This document shows, piece after piece, positions 8,455 to 16,719 of a stretch of 61,110 bases of DNA; within the stretch, counting starts at the first letter, position 1; each line of letters opens with the position of its first letter. The notes beneath the pieces are model-generated. The model was not told the origin of the DNA, did not search any database, and saw nothing but the letters and a program-made list of their open reading frames with translations. Both the position numbers and the translations under genes were made by a program. The DNA is from an uncultured Opitutia bacterium (GTDB taxonomy: Bacteria > Verrucomicrobiota > Verrucomicrobiia > Opitutales > UBA953). The stretch is taken from contig CAIXHF010000024.1 in the NCBI GenBank assembly GCA_903919185.1, forward strand, positions 1 through 61,110, written 5' to 3'.

Positions 8455-9558
8455 ATGAGCGTAAAGCCCCTCGGTTTCGGTATCTGGGGAACCGGCATGA
8501 TCGCCGAGTTCCATGCGAAGGCGCTCGCCGAAATCCCCGGCGTTAAGGTCGTGGCTGCCTTCAACCGCACTCCGGCCAAAGCGGAAGCGTTTGCCCACCA
8601 GTATGGGGCGACCGCGTGCGCGACTCCCGAGGCTTTACTCGCACATCCCGAGGTCGACGTGGTTTGCCTCTGCACACCCAGCGGCGATCACTTGGCTCCC
8701 GCCTTGGCCTGCGCCCGCGCCGGCAAACATGTGGTCGTCGAGAAGCCGCTCGAGGTCACCTTGGCCCGTTGCGATGCCCTGACCGCCGCCTGCGCCCAAG
8801 CTGGGGTCGTACTCGCCGGCATCCTGCCCCGCCGCTTCGGCGCCGGGTCACAGGCGTTGAAGGCCGCCATCGTCGCCGGTCGCTTCGGCCAAATCACTTT
8901 AGCGGGGGCGCTCATCCCTTGGTGGCGCACACAGGCCTACTACGATTCCGCCGCTTGGCGCGGCACGTTCGCCCTCGATGGCGGCGGAGCCCTGATGAAT
9001 CAAGGTATCCATACCATCGACTTGTTACTCTGGCTCCTCGGACCAGTGAAGCGCGTCTCGGCGACCGCCGGACTCGTCGCGCATGAAGGCATCGAGGTCG
9101 AAGACATTGCCACCGGCTGGATCGAATTCGCCAACGGTGCCCGCGCGACGCTCGCGTGCTCGACGGCTTGCTGGTCCGGCACGGGTTTCCCGGCCGAAAT
9201 TCGTATCCACGGCACGACTGGCTCGGCCGTGCTCCGCGATGACAAACTGACGGCTTTTGAATTTGCGACGCCCCACGCGGCCGACGCCCAACAGCTCGCC
9301 CCCGCCACGGAAGGCGCGGGCGCTGGCGCCAATGACCCTAAGGCCATCGGACATGCTTGGCATCGGATGAACTTGGAAGACGCCATCGCCGCCATCCGCG
9401 CGAAGGGCCGCCCCTCGGTCGACGGCGCCGAAGGCCGCAAGGCGGTCGAGCTGATTCTCGCACTCTATGCATCCGCCCAAAATGGCGGCACTCCCGTGGA
9501 TCTCCCACTCAAAGGGGATCCAGTTCTCCGGGCGCTCAGCACGAAGAAAAAGGTCTAG
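8455..9558 (+). CDS. Gfo/Idh/MocA-family oxidoreductase
   Basis: 367 residues. The N-terminal Rossmann domain opens with GFGIWGTGMIAEFHAKAL and ends its cofactor site in VVVEKPLEVTL, the EKP motif whose Lys takes part in NAD(P)-linked sugar oxidation. The C-terminal sheet domain carries GGGALMNQGIHTIDLLLWL, typical of the family. Members act on sugars, inositols or sugar nucleotides; the context (glycosyltransferases upstream, glycan hydrolases downstream) suggests a carbohydrate. A weak purine-rich stretch (TAGGG) precedes the ATG. The stop codon overlaps that of the convergent GH128 gene. Confidence 0.88.
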   Translation: MSVKPLGFGIWGTGMIAEFHAKALAEIPGVKVVAAFNRTPAKAEAFAHQYGATACATPEALLAHPEVDVVCLCTPSGDHLAPALACARAGKHVVVEKPLEVTLARCDALTAACAQAGVVLAGILPRRFGAGSQALKAAIVAGRFGQITLAGALIPWWRTQAYYDSAAWRGTFALDGGGALMNQGIHTIDLLLWLLGPVKRVSATAGLVAHEGIEVEDIATGWIEFANGARATLACSTACWSGTGFPAEIRIHGTTGSAVLRDDKLTAFEFATPHAADAQQLAPATEGAGAGANDPKAIGHAWHRMNLEDAIAAIRAKGRPSVDGAEGRKAVELILALYASAQNGGTPVDLPLKGDPVLRALSTKKKV

Positions 9559-10337
9559 TCGCCGGCGGATCGGTAAACTTCGCCCAACTTGGTGATTTCA
9601 CCGTCCTTCAATAAGGCCGCCTTGCCAGAGCTCGGATTAAAGTATGCGTAACGCTCAACGAAACGCTGCCGCTCTAGGGCCCGTAGGGCGCCCTTCAGGA
9701 ACTGCACCTGCCCTGCTTCGTCCGCACTCGAATACATGGCGTTGAACTCGGTGATCCAAACGGGTCGTTTATAGTTTGTATTCAGTTCCTTCAGCCAATC
9801 CTCGAAAGCGCCGGGGTCGGCGCTGCGATACCAATGGGCCGTGACGAAATCTATCCGCAGTTTCTTGCGCTGGGCTTGTTCTATAAACTCGCGCATCCAC
9901 GCCCCACCACCGCCGTCCGAGGAGACACACGGTGAGCCTAAGCGGAGTTTCTTCTCTTCGGCGAACTTCACTAAGAGCGGCCAAGCCTCAATCGCCTGCG
10001 CCACCGTGAGGTTGCCCTGTGAAGCGCGCTCGGGCTCGTTGAAACCGAGCAGACACCTGGTGGTGACGTCGCTCACCTGACTGAGTTCTGACGACCCCAC
10101 GGGCTGTCGATTGCCCTTCACCATCGGGACAAATTCGTAGCCTGCGGTGCCCTTCCCCGAGCCACCCCAGGCATACCACCACGTGCAGCCGAACTGCTGA
10201 GCCGATTCGGGCCGATTACCCGCCCACCCTTTCTTCAGAGAGCGGTGGGCAGGCTTTTCCTCCGCCCAAGCGGCCAGCGGAGCCAAGGTAGCGCTGGCCA
10301 GCAAGAGGCGCAGGGTGTCTCGACGGCTAAGCGACAT
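9555..10337 (-). CDS. Secreted GH128-like glycoside hydrolase (probable beta-1,3-glucanase)
   Basis: 260 residues beginning with a Tat-like signal (SRRDTLRLLLASATLAPLAAWA, cleavage near residue 25), so it acts outside the cytoplasm. The mature part resembles the Asl1/GH128 TIM barrel: WWYAWGG near the N-terminus, LGFNEPE with the probable acid/base Glu101, FVTAHWYR, and WITEFNA with the probable nucleophile Glu197. GH128 enzymes cleave beta-1,3-glucans. Here it may trim the exported polysaccharide or a competing glucan. It is transcribed divergently from the DUF4838 gene across a 65-bp gap, and its stop shares a CTAG palindrome with the gene on the other side. Confidence 0.85.
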   Translation of the reverse strand: MSLSRRDTLRLLLASATLAPLAAWAEEKPAHRSLKKGWAGNRPESAQQFGCTWWYAWGGSGKGTAGYEFVPMVKGNRQPVGSSELSQVSDVTTRCLLGFNEPERASQGNLTVAQAIEAWPLLVKFAEEKKLRLGSPCVSSDGGGGAWMREFIEQAQRKKLRIDFVTAHWYRSADPGAFEDWLKELNTNYKRPVWITEFNAMYSSADEAGQVQFLKGALRALERQRFVERYAYFNPSSGKAALLKDGEITKLGEVYRSAGD

Positions 10338-10402
10338 AGAAAAAACCTAGCAGGAGGCAAAATGATGCAAAGCGTCAAATCACCCTTTGCAGAGGAGAGG
10401 CC

Positions 10403-12736
10403 GTGGCCTTTAATCGGCCCATGCCCCTGCTCGGCCGAATCCTCTGCCTGCTCGCTTGCTGCCACCTGTCGGCGACGGAGATGCTGTTTGAGCGCGGCCA
10501 ATGGAACGTTCCCGTGGTCATGCCAGCTAATCCCGAACCCGACGAATGGTACGCCGCCCATTCGCTGGTGGAATGGTGCGAACGCGTGACTGGTAAAAGG
10601 CCCGAACTAATCGAAGAGTCCGCCCTCGCCAGCGGTACGACGGCAGGCCTCTACGTAGGGCAGACCCAAGCAGCCCAAAAGACTGGCGTGCTTGCGCCGC
10701 CGGGCGAGGGCGACACGGCTACCTGCCGGGTGATTGGTCGCTCGGTCTTCTTGGTTGGCAATAATCCGACCGCCACCCGCATCGCCGTCGGTCGTTTCTG
10801 CGAACGCTCACTCGGCGTCTTCTTCGCCTTCCCTGGCTCCAGAGGTGCGGACTGGGTTAACCAGAGCCGCATTGCGCTGCCCGCCAATGATGACTTTCGG
10901 CCGGCCTTTGCTTGGCGTGAAATCGGCGGCCTCCGCAATGAGCTTAGCCAAGAATGGGCCTACAGCATTGGCTATGGTCGGGCCCCGACTTTCTCTCACG
11001 GGCTCTATGCCGCCTTCGGGAAAAAGGAATTCGCTGAGGACCCGACACTCTTTGCGTCCGTCAACGGCGTCCGCCAAGCCCCCCAAGGCAATGGATATGA
11101 CGCTAACCCGAACCTCGCCCACCCCCGTGCACCGGAAATTGGCGCCCGGCACGCCCGCGCCTGGTTTCATAAGCAACCGGATGCCTTCTGCGTGCCCCTC
11201 GGCGTCAACGATTCCCTGACGTTTGATGACTCCGTACCATCCGAGGGCTGGTATCGCGAACGGCCAGTTAGGACGGATTACGTGGTCCGCTACTTGAACG
11301 AAGTCGCCAAGTCTTTCTGGCAACCGACGGGCGACCTGCGCGGCGAACGCCATGCGCTTGGTACCCTAGCCTACCTGCAGACGTTACGGGCTCCGACGGT
11401 GAAGATCGACCCGGCCATCTTCCCCTGGGTCTGCGCCGACCGCATCGGCTATGCCGACCCGGCCTTCGCCGCTCAAGAGTCCGCTAACCTCAAAGCATGG
11501 GTGCAATCCGGCGCTCGCCGCGTGGGGGCCTACGATTATTGGTACGGCGTCGACTATACCTGCCCTCGGGCCCACTTCACCGCGCAAGCAGCCACCATCC
11601 GTACCGCCCATGCGGTCGGTGTGAAGGGCTGGTATGCGGAACTCGCCCCGCTCTGGGGTTTTGATGCACCCAAGGCTTGGCTGGGGGCTAAGCTATTGGA
11701 ACGACCCGACCAAGATGCTGAAGCGCTGCTCTCGCGTTGGTTTGCAGCCGCCTATGGACCAGCGGCGGAACCCATGCGCGAGGCTTATCGGATTGTCGAA
11801 GCCGCCTGGACACGCGATGCACAGGTGGGCGGTGCTAACCAATGGATCCGACATTTCCGCGCCGAAAGCTCTGCGGCTGTGTTGACCGAAGACGAAGTCG
11901 CCCGCCTCTCCGCCTATGTCGCGCAAGCGGAAGCTGACCTCGCTGAAAACGATAAACTGACCTTCCGCTTGCAGAACCAGCGCTGGCGCCTGCAGCAATT
12001 CGTCGACGCCTGGACGCTCTCCGTAAAATTCCGTCGGGTCCACGCTGCCAGAATAGCTTCGGCCCAAACTAGCTTAAAGGCCCTCACGTGCCTACAGCGT
12101 CTCATCAAGGCCGAAGCCGATTTCCAAGCACACCAGCAACGCTTTAATATCGCCTGGGGAGCCTATAGCCTGCCTGTGCATTGGTTGGAATTCATCCCGA
12201 CTGATCCCCGTCCCGAATTCTGCGCCGCTGCCTTCGCCCGACCCGAACTCCGCACGGAGTTGTCCGCATTAACCCTCACCGACCAGACGGGCCTTAGCGC
12301 CTTAAATGCCTTTTGGCTGCAGCACGCGGAGGAGGCCGTCGTGACCTCGCGGCCGGCGACCACCGAAGCCCTCTTTGAGGCGTGGCAGTTCCGCCGGGCT
12401 AACCAGCAATTCAGTGTCGTCTCCGCTGGCACCGGCCTCATGCAAGTCACCCGTGACGCTGGCACGTTAACACGCTCCCAATCAATTGCAGAAGGTTGCT
12501 TCGTACAGCTCGCCGTGAAACTCACAGGCCACGAGCCGACGCGGGACGTTCGCCTGACGATGACCTTCAAGGGGAGCGGGAAGCCCCTGACCCGCACGAT
12601 CCGTTGCACCCCAGAGTCGGGCGACCTCATCTTGCCTGCTCCCAAGGGGGCGACCGAAGTAGAGTTTGCCATCGTCTTCGAAAATGGGGTCACCCTATTG
12701 TCCGTGGAAACGGCGGTGCTCACGCCCCAGCGCTAA
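10403..12736 (+). CDS. Secreted DUF4838-containing protein, glycosidase-like
   Basis: 777 residues with a signal peptide (LLGRILCLLACCHLSA). The first ~130 mature residues resemble the N-terminal accessory fold of alpha-glucuronidases (EWYAAHSLVEWCERVTGKRPEL). A DUF4838-type catalytic-like core follows (ADPTL-type lumen region, WVCADRIGYADP, YDYWYGVDY, KGWYAELAP), then helical and beta-sandwich C-terminal parts. DUF4838 proteins are common in polysaccharide-using Verrucomicrobiota, but the reaction is unproven. I chose the GTG at 10403 because AGGAG lies about five bases upstream; the later ATG at 10421 would leave the site too far away. It precedes the phosphoglycosyl transferase by two bases. 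Confidence 0.78.
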   Translation: MAFNRPMPLLGRILCLLACCHLSATEMLFERGQWNVPVVMPANPEPDEWYAAHSLVEWCERVTGKRPELIEESALASGTTAGLYVGQTQAAQKTGVLAPPGEGDTATCRVIGRSVFLVGNNPTATRIAVGRFCERSLGVFFAFPGSRGADWVNQSRIALPANDDFRPAFAWREIGGLRNELSQEWAYSIGYGRAPTFSHGLYAAFGKKEFAEDPTLFASVNGVRQAPQGNGYDANPNLAHPRAPEIGARHARAWFHKQPDAFCVPLGVNDSLTFDDSVPSEGWYRERPVRTDYVVRYLNEVAKSFWQPTGDLRGERHALGTLAYLQTLRAPTVKIDPAIFPWVCADRIGYADPAFAAQESANLKAWVQSGARRVGAYDYWYGVDYTCPRAHFTAQAATIRTAHAVGVKGWYAELAPLWGFDAPKAWLGAKLLERPDQDAEALLSRWFAAAYGPAAEPMREAYRIVEAAWTRDAQVGGANQWIRHFRAESSAAVLTEDEVARLSAYVAQAEADLAENDKLTFRLQNQRWRLQQFVDAWTLSVKFRRVHAARIASAQTSLKALTCLQRLIKAEADFQAHQQRFNIAWGAYSLPVHWLEFIPTDPRPEFCAAAFARPELRTELSALTLTDQTGLSALNAFWLQHAEEAVVTSRPATTEALFEAWQFRRANQQFSVVSAGTGLMQVTRDAGTLTRSQSIAEGCFVQLAVKLTGHEPTRDVRLTMTFKGSGKPLTRTIRCTPESGDLILPAPKGATEVEFAIVFENGVTLLSVETAVLTPQR

Positions 12737-12738
12737 TC

Positions 12739-13335
12739 ATGGTCAAACGTCTCTTCGATATCTGCTTCTCGCTCGGTTGGCTGATTCTCTTCAGTCCGCT
12801 ACTAGTGGGCGTGGCTGTCTTAGTACGCTTCAAACTAGGCTCACCCATTCTATTTCTGCAGGAACGCCCTGGCCGTCACGGGAAGCCCTTTAAGGTCGTG
12901 AAGTTTCGGACGATGACCGATGGCGTCGACGGAACCGGCAAGCCGTTACCGGATGAGGTTCGCCTGACAGCCTTCGGCCAGTTCCTCCGCTCGACGACGC
13001 TCGACGAGTTTCCGCAGATGTGGAACGTGCTACTCGGCGACATGAGCGTCGTCGGCCCACGTCCTCTGCTCATGCGGTACCTGCCACGCTATAACGCCTT
13101 CCAGGCTCAGCGCATGCTCATGAAGCCTGGCGTGACTGGTTGGGCGCAGGTCAACGGCCGGAACGCCCTGACGTGGGACGAAAAATTCGCCCTCGATATC
13201 TGGTATGTCCAAAACCAGAGCCTCTGGCTCGATCTCCGGATCGTCGTAAAGACGTTCTTCGTGGTCTTTGGACGGCGCAACGTGAACTCCGTGAGCGCCG
13301 CCACGATGGAAGAGTTCATGGGCGACGGAAAATAA
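12739..13335 (+). CDS. PglC-type initiating phosphoglycosyl transferase
   Basis: 198-residue monotopic phosphoglycosyl transferase, which moves a sugar-1-phosphate from a UDP-sugar to undecaprenyl phosphate and so starts repeat-unit assembly at the inner membrane. It has one N-terminal re-entrant hydrophobic segment (RLFDICFSLGWLILFSPLL), then PFKVVKFRTM, the catalytic Asp89-Glu90 pair in RSTTLDEFPQMWN, and VGPRPLL. The short length matches PglC rather than the larger WcaJ/WbaP enzymes. With the PglD- and PglE-like proteins at 18-21 kb it could start on a bacillosamine-like sugar. The start is the ATG two bases after the DUF4838 stop; the upstream in-frame codons lie inside that gene. Confidence 0.92.
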   Translation: MVKRLFDICFSLGWLILFSPLLVGVAVLVRFKLGSPILFLQERPGRHGKPFKVVKFRTMTDGVDGTGKPLPDEVRLTAFGQFLRSTTLDEFPQMWNVLLGDMSVVGPRPLLMRYLPRYNAFQAQRMLMKPGVTGWAQVNGRNALTWDEKFALDIWYVQNQSLWLDLRIVVKTFFVVFGRRNVNSVSAATMEEFMGDGK

Positions 13336-13350
13336 CCTGTCATCTGGGCA

Positions 13351-13374
13351 CAAAAAAGCCGCACTGGGTGCGGC
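13351..13374 (-). terminator. Intrinsic terminator of the long minus-strand operon
   Basis: On the minus strand a perfect 7-bp stem (GCCGCAC / GTGCGGC) with a 3-base loop is followed by a run of six Ts. It lies 25 bases past the ugd stop and so ends the long operon. On the plus strand the hairpin is not followed by Ts, so it should not stop the converging transcript as efficiently. Confidence 0.85.
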
Positions 13375-13398
13375 GCGGAAGACGGCTTAACCAGACGA

Positions 13399-14745
13399 CT
13401 AGGGAACGGCTGAGCCGATGACGCGGAGGCCGTAGCCGGCTTGCTGGACCGCCAAGCGATCGACGATATTGCGTCCGTCACAGATAACCGCACCAGGGCT
13501 GAGCTTGGCAGTCGCCCAAGGGATAGAGCGGAACTCATCCCATTCGGTGAGGACAGCCACCGCACCCGCACCGGCCAAGGCTTGGGCGGCAGTAGTTGCG
13601 ATGGAGAAATGGCTAGGGCTAGCGAGCTCGGCCGCAAAGCGCTGACCATCTACCCGTGGGTCATAAGCGATGACCTCTAGGCCGGACTGCAAAAGCCGAC
13701 GACACACGGACAGCGAGGCGGATTCACGGAAATCGTTGGTGTCTTTCTTGAATGCCAACCCGAGGACGGCCACACGGCGGTTGACGCTCGCCTGCTGAAC
13801 AGCCTCGGCAAAGCGACGCTTCTGCCACTCATTGATGTCGACGACGCCTTGCCAGTAGGCGGCAACTTCGGGGAGCGCATAGTGCTCACAAAGATAAATC
13901 AACGATAGTAGATCTTTCTGGAAGCAGGACCCGCCAAACCCGACCGAGGCTTGGAGGAACTTCGGGCCGATGCGTGAATCCGCCCCCACCACCTTAGCGA
14001 CCTCCGACACTTCCGCCCCGGTTTTTTCGCAAAGCGCCGAGAGCGAATTAATGGAAGAAACGCGCTGGGCTAAAAAGGCGTTCGCGGCTAGTTTGGACAG
14101 CTCTGCTGACCAAAGCCCCGTGGTCAGGATTTTCTCCGGAGAAACCCACGAGGCATAGATGGACTTCAAGGCTGCCACCGCGGCGGGGTCTTCGCCGCCA
14201 ATGAGCACGCGGTCCGGATGCTCGAGGTCCCGGATGGCCGTACCCTCGGCGAGGAACTCCGGGTTGGAGAGGACGGCGAAAGTGCTGCCCGCTTGGGTCG
14301 TCGAAAGAATCTGCTGAATACGCTCCGCCGCCCGCACTGGCATAGTCGACTTCTCCACCACGATAGTATGTCCGCGGGCATGCTCGGCGATGAGCAGCGC
14401 GCAGGCCTCGACATACTGTAAGTCCGAAGCTTTGCCCGCACCCTCGCCGGTCGTCTTCGTCGGAGTCTGCACCGAAATGAAAACGACGTCGGCTTCGGCT
14501 AAAGCCGAGACGCCTTGGGCTTGCGGGTGGAAGTGCAAATTACGCCCACGGACCTGTCGGACGATTTCCCGTAAGCCAGGCTCAAAGACGGGCAAGTTGT
14601 CGCTATTCCAAGCAGCGATGCGCTCCGCGTTAAGGTCTAGCACCATCACTTGCACGTCTGGGCAGCGTGCCGCGATGACGGCCATGGTGGGGCCGCCGAC
14701 ATAACCAGCGCCGATACAGACAATCTTCTTGGGACGAGAATTCAT
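13399..14745 (-). CDS. ugd: UDP-glucose 6-dehydrogenase
   Basis: Oxidises UDP-glucose to UDP-glucuronate with two NAD+. The 448 residues start with KIVCIGAGYVGGPTMAVIA and contain the family blocks VFISVQTPTK, VVEKSTMPV, LSNPEFLAEGTAI and VGFGGSCFQKDLL, with catalytic Cys274. The GGPT and GKASDLQYVE variants resemble the long animal/plant-type UGDH rather than the common bacterial TuaD form. The last residues end in a normal UDP-binding domain. It is the final gene of the operon, four bases after the UDP-xylose synthase gene that uses its product. Confidence 0.96.
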   Translation of the reverse strand: MNSRPKKIVCIGAGYVGGPTMAVIAARCPDVQVMVLDLNAERIAAWNSDNLPVFEPGLREIVRQVRGRNLHFHPQAQGVSALAEADVVFISVQTPTKTTGEGAGKASDLQYVEACALLIAEHARGHTIVVEKSTMPVRAAERIQQILSTTQAGSTFAVLSNPEFLAEGTAIRDLEHPDRVLIGGEDPAAVAALKSIYASWVSPEKILTTGLWSAELSKLAANAFLAQRVSSINSLSALCEKTGAEVSEVAKVVGADSRIGPKFLQASVGFGGSCFQKDLLSLIYLCEHYALPEVAAYWQGVVDINEWQKRRFAEAVQQASVNRRVAVLGLAFKKDTNDFRESASLSVCRRLLQSGLEVIAYDPRVDGQRFAAELASPSHFSIATTAAQALAGAGAVAVLTEWDEFRSIPWATAKLSPGAVICDGRNIVDRLAVQQAGYGLRVIGSAVP

Positions 14746-14749
14746 GGAC

Positions 14750-15682
14750 TTAACGAAGGCTCAAGGGGCGGATATAGGCGGCTGTCCGACGGAGGCCTTC
14801 GGTTAGCTCGATCGTAGGCTGCCATTGTAGGTGGGTCCGCGCCTTGGTGATATCGGGGCAACGTTGCTTAGGGTCGTCTACCGGGAGTGGTAGGTGTCGA
14901 ATTGGGACCGTCGACCCGACTTCGGCCTGCACGGCTTGCGCCAGCTGTAGCATTGTGAATTCCGTGGGGTTACCGAGATTCACGGGGCCGAGGTTGGTCG
15001 GTGCGGCCAACACTCGCATGAACCCTTCGATTAAGTCATCCACGTAGCAGAACGAGCGCGTCTGGCTACCGTCGCCATAGACCGTCAGGGCTTCCCCGCG
15101 CAGGGCTTGCAGCAAGAAGTTCGTGACCACCCGGCCATCATCGAGGCGCATGTTCGGGCCGTAACTATTAAAAATACGCACGAGGCGGGCATCGACCCGG
15201 CCCAAGCGCTGGAAATCGGCGCACAGTGTTTCCGCCAAGCGCTTACCTTCATCATAGCAAGCGCGCGGGCCCACCGAATTCACATTACCCAGATAACTTT
15301 CTGGCTGTGGATGAACCAAGGGGTCGCCATAAATCTCGGACGTAGATGCCTGCAAGAGCTTGGCTTGATGGCGTTCGGCATTTTCCAAGGCATGCAGCGT
15401 CCCGAGGAAGGCAATCTTCGCCGTGTAGATTGGGTCTTTCTGGTAATGCGGGGGCGAAGCCGGGCAGGCTAAATTACAGACTACGTCGACCGCATGGTCG
15501 TAGGGTGCGGTGACGTCATGCTTCACGAAACAGAAACCCGTATGGGCCGACAGCGCCTGGACATTGGCCTCGGTACCCGAATGAAAATTATCTAAGCCGA
15601 TGACTTGGTGTCCGTCGCGTAGCAAGCGCGTAGACAAATGGTAGCCGAGGAAGCCGGCGGCGCCGGTGACGAGGTATCGCAT
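14750..15682 (-). CDS. UDP-glucuronate decarboxylase (UDP-xylose synthase)
   Basis: Extended SDR of 310 residues that converts UDP-glucuronate to UDP-xylose with tightly bound NAD. Recognisable blocks are YLVTGAAGFLGYHLS, VCNLACPASPPHYQ, the catalytic Ser/Thr region in ASTSEIYGDP, YDEGKRLAETL holding the YxxxK pair, and RIFNSYGPNM. These are specific to the Uxs group within the SDR family. Together with the adjacent ugd it gives a two-step route from UDP-glucose to UDP-xylose, so xylose and/or glucuronate are expected in the polymer. Five bases separate it from the upstream GT4 gene. Confidence 0.94.
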   Translation of the reverse strand: MRYLVTGAAGFLGYHLSTRLLRDGHQVIGLDNFHSGTEANVQALSAHTGFCFVKHDVTAPYDHAVDVVCNLACPASPPHYQKDPIYTAKIAFLGTLHALENAERHQAKLLQASTSEIYGDPLVHPQPESYLGNVNSVGPRACYDEGKRLAETLCADFQRLGRVDARLVRIFNSYGPNMRLDDGRVVTNFLLQALRGEALTVYGDGSQTRSFCYVDDLIEGFMRVLAAPTNLGPVNLGNPTEFTMLQLAQAVQAEVGSTVPIRHLPLPVDDPKQRCPDITKARTHLQWQPTIELTEGLRRTAAYIRPLSLR

Positions 15683-15687
15683 CGAAG

Positions 15688-16719
15688 TTAGGAAAGTTGA
15701 CGCACGATGGCGGCCACGCGGTCGGCAAAGACGGCGGGGCCATGGGTGGCGGCAAGGGCGCGTGATTCTGCCTGGGCACGGACGAGGGCGTCGTCCTCGG
15801 ACGTTGCCAATTGCAAAACGGCTTGGGCTAACGCCGCGTGATTGCCGGCGGGAAACTCCGCGGTATTCTTTTGGCCCGCAAAGTCCAAGCGGGAGCCGAT
15901 CGCATCGGAGAGTAAGAGCTGGCAGCCCGAGAGGGCGGCTTCGTGCACGACGAGCCCCCAGGCTTCACTGTGGCTGGGCAAGGCAAAGATGCGCGCCGAA
16001 CGATAGAGTTCCCCGAGTTCCGTCGGCTGAACGAAGCCGTGCACGCGAATGCGAGCATGCGGGGGGAGTTTATCCTGCAACGGCCCGTTGCCGTAGAGGT
16101 GCAGCTCCCACTCGGGCAACTGATCGGCGATCGACGCAAAGGCCTGGGCGAGACCCACGCAGTCCTTGCGCTCGATATACTGCCCAACGAATAAGATACG
16201 CTTGGGGCGCTCGGCTAGCGGCGGACCATCGAAGAAGACCGCTGGGTCGGCCCCATACAGGCCCTCAAAGATTTCCTCGTTGGCGAAGCCATACCAGCGA
16301 GCCAAGCGACGACCCGAACGGCCAGGGACCAAGACGGCGGCGAACTTCCGCTTCTGCGCCAGACGGAACCATGCCCCGCCGAACCATTGACGCAGATTAC
16401 CCCGCCAGTCGTTATCCATCAGGAGGCAGACCTTCCCGCCCGCCGCGCGAACTTCATCGCCCAAGGCATTAAAGGCCGGGCACGACCAGCCTGCTTGGAA
16501 AAAGACTTTGGGCGGGACCAAGCCTAAGTCAGCCCAGCGGACGACCTGCGCGCCATCCACCCAATGAATGGGCTGACCGAGGGCCTCCTCCATGCCTTGA
16601 ATGGGCACCGCGGGACGAGTGCCAATAACGGCACAAGGCTGACCCTGTTGTGCAATGGCCGGCCGGAGTTGACGGGCCGCGTATTGCGGTAACCCCTGCC
16701 ATGAAAAGGCGGTGCTCAT
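15688..16719 (-). CDS. Glycosyltransferase family 4
   Basis: 343-residue GT-B glycosyltransferase. The C-terminal donor domain shows RILFVGQYIERKD, then a sugar-phosphate loop (LHLYGNGPLQ), VHGFVQPTELGELYRSARIFALPSHSEAWGLV and the EAALSG block that binds the nucleotide-sugar. The N-terminal acceptor domain is divergent. The start is fixed by an ATGA overlap with the stop of the flippase gene; the frame stays open 96 bases further upstream but that lies within the flippase coding region. Specificity cannot be read from the sequence. It lies between the UDP-xylose genes and Wzx, so a xylosyl- or glucuronosyltransferase role is possible. Confidence 0.88.
   Translation of the reverse strand: MSTAFSWQGLPQYAARQLRPAIAQQGQPCAVIGTRPAVPIQGMEEALGQPIHWVDGAQVVRWADLGLVPPKVFFQAGWSCPAFNALGDEVRAAGGKVCLLMDNDWRGNLRQWFGGAWFRLAQKRKFAAVLVPGRSGRRLARWYGFANEEIFEGLYGADPAVFFDGPPLAERPKRILFVGQYIERKDCVGLAQAFASIADQLPEWELHLYGNGPLQDKLPPHARIRVHGFVQPTELGELYRSARIFALPSHSEAWGLVVHEAALSGCQLLLSDAIGSRLDFAGQKNTAEFPAGNHAALAQAVLQLATSEDDALVRAQAESRALAATHGPAVFADRVAAIVRQLS

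Noticed and set aside
13351-13374. Hairpin as terminator for the plus-strand phosphoglycosyl transferase gene
   Set aside because: The T-run follows only on the minus strand; on the plus strand it is followed by GCGGAAG.
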